From positions 1 through 31,250 of the forward strand of contig JAPTWR010000156.1 of NCBI GenBank assembly GCA_028065135.1: DNA of 31,250 nt, in the 5' to 3' direction. A program made the translations under genes and the position numbers. The notes under the pieces are model-generated. The model searched no databases. It was not told where the DNA came from and worked only from the letters and a program-made list of their open reading frames with translations. The stretch is from Acidithiobacillus sp. (GTDB lineage Bacteria; Pseudomonadota; Gammaproteobacteria; Acidithiobacillales; Acidithiobacillaceae). Shown piece after piece: positions 26,211 through 31,250 of this stretch (its first letter is position 1; each line of letters begins with the position of its first letter).

Positions 26211-26533
26211 CCTACGTTGTTACCGAAAATTGCATCCAGTGTAAATATACCGACTGTGCCGAAGTCTGTCCGGTCGAGTGCTTTCATGAAGGACCGAATT
26301 TTCTCGTCATTGATCCTGACGAGTGTATCGACTGCGCCGCCTGCGTACCCGAGTGTCCTGCCGACGCCATTTTCGCCGACGATGAACTCCCTGCTGATCA
26401 ACGCGACTTCACTGCCATTAATGCGGAACTCAGCATAGACTGGCCGGTCATCCTCCGCAAAAAGGCAGCATTACCCGATGCCGAAACCTGGAATGGTAAG
26501 GGCGACAAGCGCCCTTTGCTGCGGCGCTCATGA
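26207..26533 (+). CDS. fdxA: 7Fe-8S ferredoxin FdxA
   Basis: A 108-aa ferredoxin with the FdxA arrangement: [18 protein letters not shown] supplies the 3Fe-4S cluster ligands and one ligand of the second cluster, and [16 protein letters not shown] carries the 4Fe-4S set. The conserved helical tail ([16 protein letters not shown], here [11 protein letters not shown]) is complete. It is a small soluble electron carrier. The ATG lies inside the topA stop (ATGA), an unusual pairing of a topoisomerase with a redox protein and a sign of co-translation. It ends 29 bases before minC. Confidence 0.95.
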   Translation: MTYVVTENCIQCKYTDCAEVCPVECFHEGPNFLVIDPDECIDCAACVPECPADAIFADDELPADQRDFTAINAELSIDWPVILRKKAALPDAETWNGKGDKRPLLRRS

Positions 26534-26547
26534 CGCGCGCACTTCGA

Positions 26548-26563
26548 TGTTTCACGTGAAACA
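26548..26563. promoter_or_regulatory. parS: parS-type ParB binding site on the minC start codon
   Basis: TGTTTCACGTGAAACA is a perfect 16-bp palindrome identical to the classical bacterial parS consensus (TGTTnCACGTGAAACA). The symmetry even extends to 18 bp (26547-26564). Its last A is the first base of the minC ATG, so the site occupies the place where a Shine-Dalgarno would normally be. ParB bound here would help chromosome segregation and could also influence minC expression; the second part is inference. Confidence 0.85.
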
Positions 26564-27294
26564 TGGCTAATCCCCGTTCCCCCGGCACGGAAACCAGCGC
26601 GCCTTTACGCGTGTCCGGAGGCGTTTTCACCCTCTCCATCCTCCATCTGGAAAGCAATAATCCCCAACAACTGGCGCAACGTATCGCCGAAGAGCATCAA
26701 CGCCACCCCGCCGCTGCCGATTTCCATCGCCATGCGCCGGTGGTCCTGGATCTGAGCGCCATACCCGAAGAAGCGCCTTTGGCTCTCAACGAAATCTTGA
26801 ATGTATTGCGCGCCGCCGACTGGTTCCCTGTCGGTTTACGCAATGCCGCTCCCCGTCATCAGGCATTGGCGCAGGATCTGAACCTGCCTGTTTTGCGGGG
26901 CCAGGATCGTAATGCCGCCCCGCAGCCAGAAACACCCGCGCCCGCACAATCCGTCTCAACAAGTCCGGGTGGCCTGACCATAGATCACCCGATCCGCGGC
27001 GGCCAACGCAGCTATGCCCGTGGCGGCGACCTTGTCTGTTTGGCCGCCGTCAACGCCGGCGCCGAAGTCATCGCCGACGGCAACATCCACGTGTACGGCC
27101 CCTTACGTGGCCGCGCTCTGGCCGGCGTCAACGGCCAAGACAGTGCGCGGATTTTTTGCATGAGCCTGGAAGCAGAGTTGATCTCTGTTGCAGGTCTATA
27201 TCGCATCCTCGAATCGGATCACCCCCTCTGGGGCAAGGCGGCGCAGATTTACAGCCGCGACGAGCAATTGCATATTACTGCTTTAACCTTATAA
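26563..27294 (+). CDS. minC: Septum site-determining protein MinC
   Basis: A 243-aa FtsZ inhibitor. The N-terminal ~110 residues form the FtsZ-binding domain (FTLSILHLESN ... VVLDLSAIP). A Pro/Ala-rich linker follows, then a C-terminal beta-helix domain (from about residue 140; IDHPIRGGQRSYARGGDLVCLAAVNAGAEVIADGNIHVYGPLRGRALAG), which contacts MinD. Length and motifs are normal. There is no Shine-Dalgarno because the parS palindrome lies in its place; the start is set by the family N-terminus and the lack of a better codon. First gene of minCDE. Confidence 0.94.
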   Translation: MANPRSPGTETSAPLRVSGGVFTLSILHLESNNPQQLAQRIAEEHQRHPAAADFHRHAPVVLDLSAIPEEAPLALNEILNVLRAADWFPVGLRNAAPRHQALAQDLNLPVLRGQDRNAAPQPETPAPAQSVSTSPGGLTIDHPIRGGQRSYARGGDLVCLAAVNAGAEVIADGNIHVYGPLRGRALAGVNGQDSARIFCMSLEAELISVAGLYRILESDHPLWGKAAQIYSRDEQLHITALTL

Positions 27295-27312
27295 ATCTTG
27301 GAGAAAAGAACC

Positions 27313-28122
27313 GTGGCCAAAATCATTGTCATCACTTCAGGAAAGGGTGGGGTCGGCAAAACCACCACCAGTGCCGCCTTTGCCAGCGGCCTCGCTCTGC
27401 GCGGCTATCGCACCGTCGTTATCGACTTCGACGTGGGGCTGCGCAACCTCGACCTGATCATGGGCTGTGAGCGACGGGTTGTGTACGATCTCATCAATGT
27501 CATCCAGGGCGAGGCCAAACTGCAGCAGGCGCTCATCAAGGATAAGCGCTGTGAGAATCTTTACGTGCTACCCACCTCCCAAACCCGCGACAAAGACGCC
27601 CTGACCACCGCCGGGGTAACGGCGGTTATGGATGAACTGCGCACGGAATTCGATTACATCGTCTGCGATTCACCGGCAGGGATCGAGTCGGGGGCACTCA
27701 TGGCGCTCTACCATGCCGACGAAGCCATTGTGGTCACCAATCCAGAGGTCTCCTCCGTGCGGGATTCCGACCGCATTCTCGGCATTCTCGCAGCCCGCTC
27801 ACGGCGCGCGGAGCAGGGCGAAGAACCGGTGAAGGAACATCTATTGCTGACCCGTTACTCCCCAAAACGGGTGGAAGGTGGGGAAATGCTTTCTCTGCAA
27901 GACGTGAAGGAGCTGCTACGTACCCCCCTGCTGGGCGTGATCCCCGAATCCGAGGTCATCCTCCAGGCCTCCAATCAGGGCATACCCGCCATTCACATGG
28001 AAAACAGCGATGTGGCCGAGGCCTATAAGGATGTCGTCGCCCGCTTCCTCGGCGAAGAGCGTCCCTTGCGCTTTATTCATCCGGTCAAGGTGGGGTTCTT
28101 CAAACGACTCTTTGGAGGCTGA
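27313..28122 (+). CDS. minD: Septum site-determining ATPase MinD
   Basis: A 269-aa ParA/MinD-type ATPase that recruits MinC to the membrane and oscillates with MinE. The deviant Walker A GKGGVGKTT is near residue 10, and switch II CDSPAGIESGA near 118. The C-terminal amphipathic membrane-targeting helix is VGFFKRLFGG. The GTG at 27313 is chosen because it gives the family start (AKIIVITSGKGG) with a GGAGAAAAG ribosome site a few bases upstream; the upstream TTG at 27298 lies in that ribosome site. Confidence 0.95.
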   Translation: MAKIIVITSGKGGVGKTTTSAAFASGLALRGYRTVVIDFDVGLRNLDLIMGCERRVVYDLINVIQGEAKLQQALIKDKRCENLYVLPTSQTRDKDALTTAGVTAVMDELRTEFDYIVCDSPAGIESGALMALYHADEAIVVTNPEVSSVRDSDRILGILAARSRRAEQGEEPVKEHLLLTRYSPKRVEGGEMLSLQDVKELLRTPLLGVIPESEVILQASNQGIPAIHMENSDVAEAYKDVVARFLGEERPLRFIHPVKVGFFKRLFGG

Positions 28123-28123
28123 T

Positions 28124-28375
28124 ATGTCATTTCTCGATTACTTCCTCGGCTCCCGCAAGAAAACTGCCCATGTAGCAAAGGATCGTCTGAAGCTGATTCT
28201 CGCCCACGAGCGCGATGCCGACGGCCCCGACTTCCTGCCCGCGTTGCAGGAGGAACTCCTGGCGGTGATCGCCAAATATATTCCCGTAGACAAGGAAAAT
28301 ATCAAGGTGAGCATGGAGCGACGCGGAGATTATGAGGTGCTGGAATTGAACATCCTGTTCCCCGATCAGCACTGA
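28124..28375 (+). CDS. minE: Cell division topological specificity factor MinE
   Basis: An 83-aa protein that stimulates MinD ATPase and sets the pole-to-pole pattern. The amphipathic N-terminus MSFLDYFLGSRKKTAHVAKDRLKLILAHER contains the membrane-binding and MinD-contact regions; the topological domain follows (DFLPALQEELLAVIAKYI ... EVLELNILFP). The start is one base after the minD stop, with GGAGG upstream inside minD. This copy is intact; its last 28 codons recur as a broken copy at 29820-29903. Confidence 0.95.
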   Translation: MSFLDYFLGSRKKTAHVAKDRLKLILAHERDADGPDFLPALQEELLAVIAKYIPVDKENIKVSMERRGDYEVLELNILFPDQH

Positions 28376-28392
28376 GCACTGTAGCCACTCAA
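28292..28392 (+). repeat. Direct repeat, left copy (3' end of functional minE)
   Basis: The last 28 codons of minE plus a few bases downstream recur at 29820-29918, an offset of 1528 bases. Within the first 89 bases I count seven differences, all in the 5' half; the last ~44 bases are identical. Confidence 0.9.
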
Positions 28393-28573
28393 AACCTATA
28401 AGCAAGAGGTCGGTGGCCCGAAACCGACGTGGTAACCCCGTAAGTCAATGCGATGACTTGCTGACGATAAGCCAGAACCAATAGGGCACGATGAGAACAA
28501 AAAGCGTCCTTGGTGAAAATTATGAGGATGATGCCTTGTATATAAACCCAAGCACGAATAGAATAATAGCATT
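28376..28573. other. Spacer after minE
   Basis: No convincing gene. A weak hairpin (GTCGGT/ACCGAC, 28409-28428, 8-base loop) lacks a T-run, so a minE terminator is not established. The composition is more AT-rich than the minCDE genes, as in newly acquired DNA. TATATA near 28540 could serve as a -10 for the DUF4160 remnant, without a matching -35. Confidence 0.4.
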
Positions 28574-28782
28574 ATGCCCACCATTGATCGCATAGACACA
28601 ACGCGGTAGTGACCTACCTCAACGATCATCGTCCCGCTCATGTGCATGTGGTACAAGGGAATTGTAGGGCAGTATTGATATTGCATTGCCCGGACGGGCC
28701 ACCGGAGCTACGGAAGAATATCGGCTTTTCCAGAACGGAGATGCGTCACATTTTGGAAGAAGGCACATCCCACCGGCATTGA
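28574..28782 (+). pseudogene. DUF4160-type gene, frameshifted and truncated
   Basis: ATG at 28574 gives MPTIDRI, the usual start of DUF4160 proteins, then hits stops at TAG/TGA. One base out of phase, from about 28603, the frame resumes with VVTYLNDHRPAHVHVVQGN and continues to ELRKNIGFSRTEMRHIL before TGA at 28780-28782. The spacing (29 instead of 30 bases) points to a one-base loss. DUF4160 proteins are small and are often encoded just before a DUF2442 gene in toxin-antitoxin-like pairs. Here the C-terminus is also lost and the sequence runs straight into a DUF2442 remnant. Recognition is from motif memory. Confidence 0.65.
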
Positions 28783-29045
28783 TTCAAGGCATGGAGCATG
28801 CCACCCCCGCAGACATGGCAGAGATCGTCATTGAAGGGCATGGCATGGAGTTACACTTCCCGCGACTGGACGCTGATCTATACGTCCCTGCATTGGCGCG
28901 GGGAGTTTTCGGCACATCCGCGTGGATGTGCAGCCTTGGACGGAAAGGGGGTATATCAAAAAGTCCCGCCAAGGCAGAGGCAGCCAGAAAAAACGGACGG
29001 CTTGGCAGGCGTCCGCCATCAGCGGAAAAGAAGGTCGTACCGTAA
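28783..29045 (+). pseudogene. DUF2442-type protein, N-terminally truncated
   Basis: The frame ending with TAA at 29043-29045 contains HATPADMAEIVI, LHFPRLDADLYVPALARGVFG and a Lys/Ala/Gly/Arg tail (KAEAARKNGRLGRRPP). These match the C-terminal half of long DUF2442 proteins (HATPAE-x-AE ... W-P-x-LD-x-D-L ... AKAAAARxNGRxGGRP). The N-terminal part normally preceding HATPA is absent: the upstream sequence in this frame is antisense in character to, and overlaps, the DUF4160 remnant. I infer one deletion that removed the end of DUF4160 and the start of DUF2442. An ATG at 28791 could allow a short product, so weak residual function cannot be excluded. Confidence 0.6.
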
Positions 29046-29088
29046 TAACGGGATGAACCTCTCCTTCCCCTCAGCCTTGGTCCAATGC

Positions 29089-29175
29089 CACACTCCAGAA
29101 ATGGCGCTGCGTATCGGCAAGTACCTGGGCAACGGGCCTGGGATGTGGCTACGCATGCAGCAGGCCTATGATTGA
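29089..29175 (+). pseudogene. HigA-type antitoxin, C-terminal remnant
   Basis: The last 28 codons of this frame read HTPEMALRIGKYLGNGPGMWLRMQQAYD and then TGA. This matches the fifth-helix and tail region of HigA/VapI-like antitoxins of the XRE family ([ST]-x-[ED]-MALRLGK-x-x-G-x-x-P-x-x-W-x-x-[ML]-Q-x-x-YDL). The helix-turn-helix proper is missing, and the upstream in-frame sequence is unrelated. No HigB toxin is seen. Another broken toxin-antitoxin piece in the graveyard region. Confidence 0.6.
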
Positions 29176-29414
29176 GGCAACCCGCATGGCAGGAGAGCCC
29201 TATCCCTAAAATCCACGGGCCTTGCGCGACAAAGGAGATCCTCAACCGGGGGTTGGTTGGCCGTCTGGGGTTGTGATCGGCAAGCTGGCGCGTGCGCTGG
29301 CTGGTCGTTACGCAGTAACGAGCCGTCCACAAGGCGGTGAAGGCTTGGGGGAAGGCGTTGCTCTTTTCCGGCGCGGCATCCATAATCTTCGCATGCAGCA
29401 AAGGGGGTTACGGT
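29176..29414. other. Spacer between HigA remnant and coiled-coil gene
   Basis: No gene recognised. A short perfect inverted repeat CGTTAC-gca-GTAACG lies at 29306-29320. Open frames exist on both strands but show no family motif. Confidence 0.4.
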
Positions 29415-29651
29415 ATGGCGGAAGACAATCTCGTATTAGAGCAACTCAGGAAGATTCGGGCAGAGCTGGATGCCGCCCGCGAACGCGATCACGAAATTAT
29501 GGCGCGTTTAAGCGGCATAGAGACCGGACTTACACGCATCGCCAGAGATGAAGCAGGCAATTACGCGGAAATCATTCAGGACAGGCACGCCATTGACCGC
29601 ATCCGGGAGCGATTGGACCGGATTGAGCGGCGCTTGGAACTGGCTGACTGA
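29415..29651 (+). CDS. Small coiled-coil protein (78 aa) of unknown function
   Basis: ATG at 29415 with an AAGGGGG ribosome site seven bases upstream; stop TGA at 29649-29651. The product starts MAEDNLVLEQLRKIRAELD and continues as a near-perfect heptad coiled coil ending DRIRERLDRIERRLELAD. Small proteins with the start [AS]-x-[DE]-NL-[VI]-L-x-x-LR-x-IR and a DR-[LI]-x-RIERRL end are common in proteobacterial accessory DNA, often near toxin-antitoxin genes; their function is unknown to me. Unlike its neighbours here it looks intact, with no stop or frameshift. It may be an orphan antitoxin-like or oligomerisation module; this is inference. Confidence 0.7.
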   Translation: MAEDNLVLEQLRKIRAELDAARERDHEIMARLSGIETGLTRIARDEAGNYAEIIQDRHAIDRIRERLDRIERRLELAD

Positions 29652-29819
29652 TCACCACGGCGGCAATCCGTCCTGCCCAAAGCTTCCAGAAATCGCCAGC
29701 AAGGCCGCATATTTGACCTCTATTTGTGCATGCATGACGGCGGACTTCTAAATATGAGCGATTTATCTAATAATCTCGCGGTAAAATATCGCAATCAACA
29801 CACAGGAAAGCGAGACTTA
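29652..29819. other. AT-rich spacer before the minE-like repeat
   Basis: No recognised gene. From about 29700 the sequence is clearly more AT-rich than its surroundings. An ATG at 29754 opens a 30-codon frame that reads directly into the minE-like repeat in the minE frame and stops at TAG 29844-29846; this looks accidental. Confidence 0.4.
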
Positions 29820-29903
29820 AAGGAAAACATCAAGGTGAGCATGTAGCGGCGGGGGGATTCTGAAGTGCTGGAATTGAACATCCTGTTCCCCGATCAGCAC
29901 TGA
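29820..29903 (+). pseudogene. Second, broken copy of the minE 3' end
   Basis: This stretch aligns with minE codons 57-83 plus the stop, in the same orientation. Compared with the working copy it has AAT>AAC, GAG>TAG (premature stop), CGA>CGG, CGC>CGG, GGA>GGG, TAT>TCT and GAG>GAA; the remaining 3' part is identical. Five of seven changes are synonymous. No minE start or N-terminal part is present nearby. Confidence 0.88.
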
Positions 29904-29918
29904 GCACGCGCCACTCAA
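29820..29918 (+). repeat. Direct repeat, right copy (matches minE 3' end and flank)
   Basis: Partner of 28292-28392. After the stop codon both copies continue with GCAC and, after a small indel, share GCCACTCAA (28384-28392 and 29910-29918). The homology therefore extends slightly past the gene end before being lost. Confidence 0.88.
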
Positions 29919-29922
29919 TTCG

Positions 29923-29942
29923 GACTGATGGGATCATCAGTC
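29923..29942. repeat. Perfect 8-bp hairpin beside the minE repeat
   Basis: GACTGATG-ggat-CATCAGTC forms a tight stem-loop just after the right minE repeat and over the end of the SCPU fragment on the other strand. No T-run follows on either strand, so it may be a processed or bidirectional terminator or a recombination landmark. Confidence 0.5.
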
Positions 29943-30079
29943 AGTACGTGATCGTTACCGTAATGGTGTCGCTATAGCGGCCGGGGCTTGGATTTTGCAG
30001 GGCGGGAATCCGGCCGTAGACGGTGGCCCTGCCAGTGCAGGGTATGCCCAAGATGCTAATTAAACAACTGCCAGCCTTG
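29941..30079 (-). pseudogene. Spore coat U (SCPU) domain fimbrial protein, C-terminal fragment
   Basis: On the minus strand the frame ending at TGA (29941-29943) reads GRATVYGRIPALQNPSPG, then RYSDTITVTITY and stop. This is the typical end of SCPU/Csu-type pilin-like proteins (TVYGRIPAGQxxxxGxYxDTVxVTxxY). Upstream the match fades after about 33 residues, and the frame runs into the left end of the insertion-sequence remnant near 30078. The rest of the gene (about 120 residues and the signal peptide) is absent from this window, so it was cut off by insertion or a linked deletion. Such proteins form archaic chaperone-usher pili. Confidence 0.65.
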
Positions 30080-30092
30080 TCCAACGACACAT

Positions 30093-30153
30093 GAGTCTGA
30101 ACGGGGTAGCGTGTTTCCACGCTGAGATGAGTCTGAAAGCGGACTGGAGTCTG
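30093..30153 (+). repeat. Three GAGTCTG repeats in the IS left end
   Basis: GAGTCTG occurs at 30093-30099, 30129-30135 and 30147-30153. The inverted form TAGACTC occurs at 30599-30605 and 30622-30628 in the right end. These are likely transposase binding sites. Confidence 0.55.
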
Positions 30154-30166
30154 GGATCATCCGGAG

Positions 30167-30597
30167 ATGATCGTGACTCTACATACCGACAAGCTCAGCA
30201 CCCTGGAGCAACTGCGTGCCTTCGCCGACGGCACCCAGGCCAGATCCTTCCAGGCGTCCAGCCGCCAGGAAGCCTATGACTGTATCGCCGACACCCTGCG
30301 CCGCTTCCACTACGAGCAGCGCCGCAAGGCCGACAAGGGGCTTATCACCCGCTTCCTCTGCCAAGTGACCGGTCTATCCCGTCAGCAAGTGGTCCGGCAT
30401 ATCCGCCAGTTCCGCGAGACCCGGCAGGTCCAGGACCGGCGCGGGGCGCCCGCCAAGCCGTTTGCGCGGCGCTACACGGACGAGGACTGGATGCACAAGC
30501 CCACCAGTTCAGCGATAATGAAGCCGCCCGTCGCCTAAACGCGGCACGGGATAAACTGTTCCGTACCATTAACAAAGCCCTGACCCCGGTCGCTTGA
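30167..30597 (+). pseudogene. Transposase/integrase gene with large internal deletion
   Basis: From ATG 30167 about 107 codons are open and look like the N-terminal helix-turn-helix part of a DDE-type (integrase-core) transposase: a long helical start (STLEQLRAFADGTQA), then GLITRFLCQVTGLSRQQVVRHIRQF and FARRYTDED. At about 30486 the sequence jumps frame; the +2 frame continues LDAQAHQFSDNEAARRLNAARDKL to TGA at 30595-30597, which resembles the C-terminal end of such transposases. The whole catalytic core (about 200 residues, including the DDE triad) is missing. The IS family was not fixed; IS481-like or a related integrase-core group is most likely. Confidence 0.65.
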
Positions 30598-30693
30598 GTA
30601 GACTCACTCAGCCCGCCTGCTTAGACTCATTTGTCGATTGGAAAGGGCTATTCCGCGACGCAATCGGATTGGATCAACAATATGAATCCGTTG

Positions 30694-31250
30694 TCATATT
30701 CCCCCACTCACGACATGATCCAGCCACTGGCTCGAGATTCTTTCCAGCAGGCGATTTTGACTTTGTCGGGCGGTGAGGTTATCGAGGTCCACCCAGGCCA
30801 GGGGCTGATCCTGCTGCGCGCAGGAGAATACCGCCTTGGTGCGCTGCCCCGTCTCCGGATCGATCTGCCATTGCAGACACTGGGCGCAAACCCCTTTGAG
30901 CATGCACTGCATGGGGCTGCCCACCGTCGCGGTAGCCTCCAGATCCGCCCGGAAATAAGGCTGTAACTCCGCCTTCAGCGCCTTTTGAAAACCCTTGAGC
31001 AGGCCGGTGGAACCCATGACCATCAGGCGATCCACGCTGTTCAGCGCTATCCCCGCACCGCCCTGCGTGGATTGTCCGGGCAATGCCCCGGCCCCGTAGG
31101 CGCACAGCAGAGCCACCATGTCGCTGGCTTCCACACTGAGATCCTGCGGCCGATGGGGAGCGATCAAGGGGCCGCTGCCCGTACACCAGATGATCTGATC
31201 CGCCGCCGCTTCCAGCTCCGCCTGGTTATCCAGTTCACTGGCTTTCGCCA
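30694..31250 (-). CDS. FAD/NAD(P)-dependent oxidoreductase (GltD/PyrK-like fusion), C-terminal part
   Basis: The frame runs in from the right edge and ends with TGA at 30694-30696, showing the last ~185 residues. Visible features: a Rossmann-type DQIIWCTGSGPLIAP stretch, a segment DRLMVMGSTGLLKGFQKAL, then a cysteine cluster SPMQCMLKGVCAQC followed by a further Cys about 20 residues on, typical of the 2Fe-2S site of PyrK-like electron-transfer subunits. The end is DQPLAWVDLDNL plus a basic/Gln-rich helix. From memory this is the end of large proteins that join a glutamate-synthase-small-subunit-like FAD module to a PyrK-like reductase. The N-terminal modules lie outside the window, so the substrate is unknown. 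Confidence 0.7.
   Translation of the reverse strand, partial: AKASELDNQAELEAAADQIIWCTGSGPLIAPHRPQDLSVEASDMVALLCAYGAGALPGQSTQGGAGIALNSVDRLMVMGSTGLLKGFQKALKAELQPYFRADLEATATVGSPMQCMLKGVCAQCLQWQIDPETGQRTKAVFSCAQQDQPLAWVDLDNLTARQSQNRLLERISSQWLDHVVSGGI

Larger units (their letters stand above)
30078..30645 (+). mobile_element. Internally deleted insertion sequence remnant
   Basis: Both ends carry inverted copies of GACA[CA]ATGAGTCT[GA]A (left near 30086-30100; right, on the minus strand, near 30621-30635), with further similarity outside (TCCAA). Subterminal GAGTCTG/GAGTCTA copies recur inside both ends. Between the ends is a transposase gene that has lost most of its middle. At about 570 bp the element is far too short for an intact one, so it is dead but could in principle be moved by a full-length relative. 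The exact ends are uncertain by several bases and no target duplication is evident. Confidence 0.65.

Noticed and set aside
28784..29401. 205-codon minus-strand frame through the graveyard region
   Set aside because: It is antisense to the DUF2442 and HigA remnants, which have recognisable motifs, and it has none itself.
29754..29846. 30-codon frame fusing AT-rich DNA to the minE-like repeat
   Set aside because: It ends at the premature TAG, has no good ribosome site, and is most likely a by-product of the recombination joint.

Overview
The window reads as a piece of a proteobacterial chromosome of moderately high GC content. The gene order fmt-def / LysM-dprA-smg-topA and rsmB-ntrY-ntrX, together with a minCDE operon, is typical of beta/gammaproteobacteria. 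From memory, the overall protein character and the particular insertion-sequence fragment suggest an Acidithiobacillus-like organism. That placement is inference and was not tested by any search.

Left part (1-14110): the tail of an ArsC/Spx/YffB-type reductase is followed by a convergent 1477-aa membrane sensor with GGDEF and EAL domains (c-di-GMP turnover) and a CZB-like zinc-binding tail. Divergent from it lie a small exported helical protein, a 42-aa lysine-rich protein, and a giant 2889-aa cyclic beta-1,2-glucan synthase (NdvB type), which alone fills 8.7 kb.

Middle part (14111-20915, minus strand): a housekeeping/regulatory run is transcribed leftwards as def-fmt-rsmB-(DUF4390 relict)-ntrY-ntrX. 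Most junctions overlap by a few bases. ntrX lacks the GAFTGA loop of sigma-54 activators. A decapitated Phd-type antitoxin ORF overlaps the ntrX stop codon by four bases.

Right-middle part (20998-28375, plus strand): a LysM protein, dprA, smg, topA, fdxA, minC, minD and minE are tightly packed and probably co-transcribed. A perfect 16-bp parS-type palindrome (ParB binding site) sits exactly on the minC start codon.

Right part (28376-30650) is a graveyard. A second, degenerate copy of the minE 3' end lies 1528 bp downstream of the real one. Between the two copies are broken DUF4160, DUF2442 and HigA toxin-antitoxin-like genes and one intact small coiled-coil gene. Beyond the second copy are the tail of a spore-coat-U (SCPU) fimbrial gene on the minus strand and an internally deleted insertion sequence with recognisable inverted ends. 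The window closes with the C-terminal part of an FAD/NAD-dependent oxidoreductase with a PyrK-like cysteine cluster (minus strand).

Most notable: the parS site on minC; the minE 3'-end duplication, whose differences are mostly synonymous and which looks like an attachment-site or homeologous recombination scar; and several small or broken genes that standard gene callers would miss. I did not find a complete new defence or mobile system. No RNA genes or CRISPR arrays were recognised.
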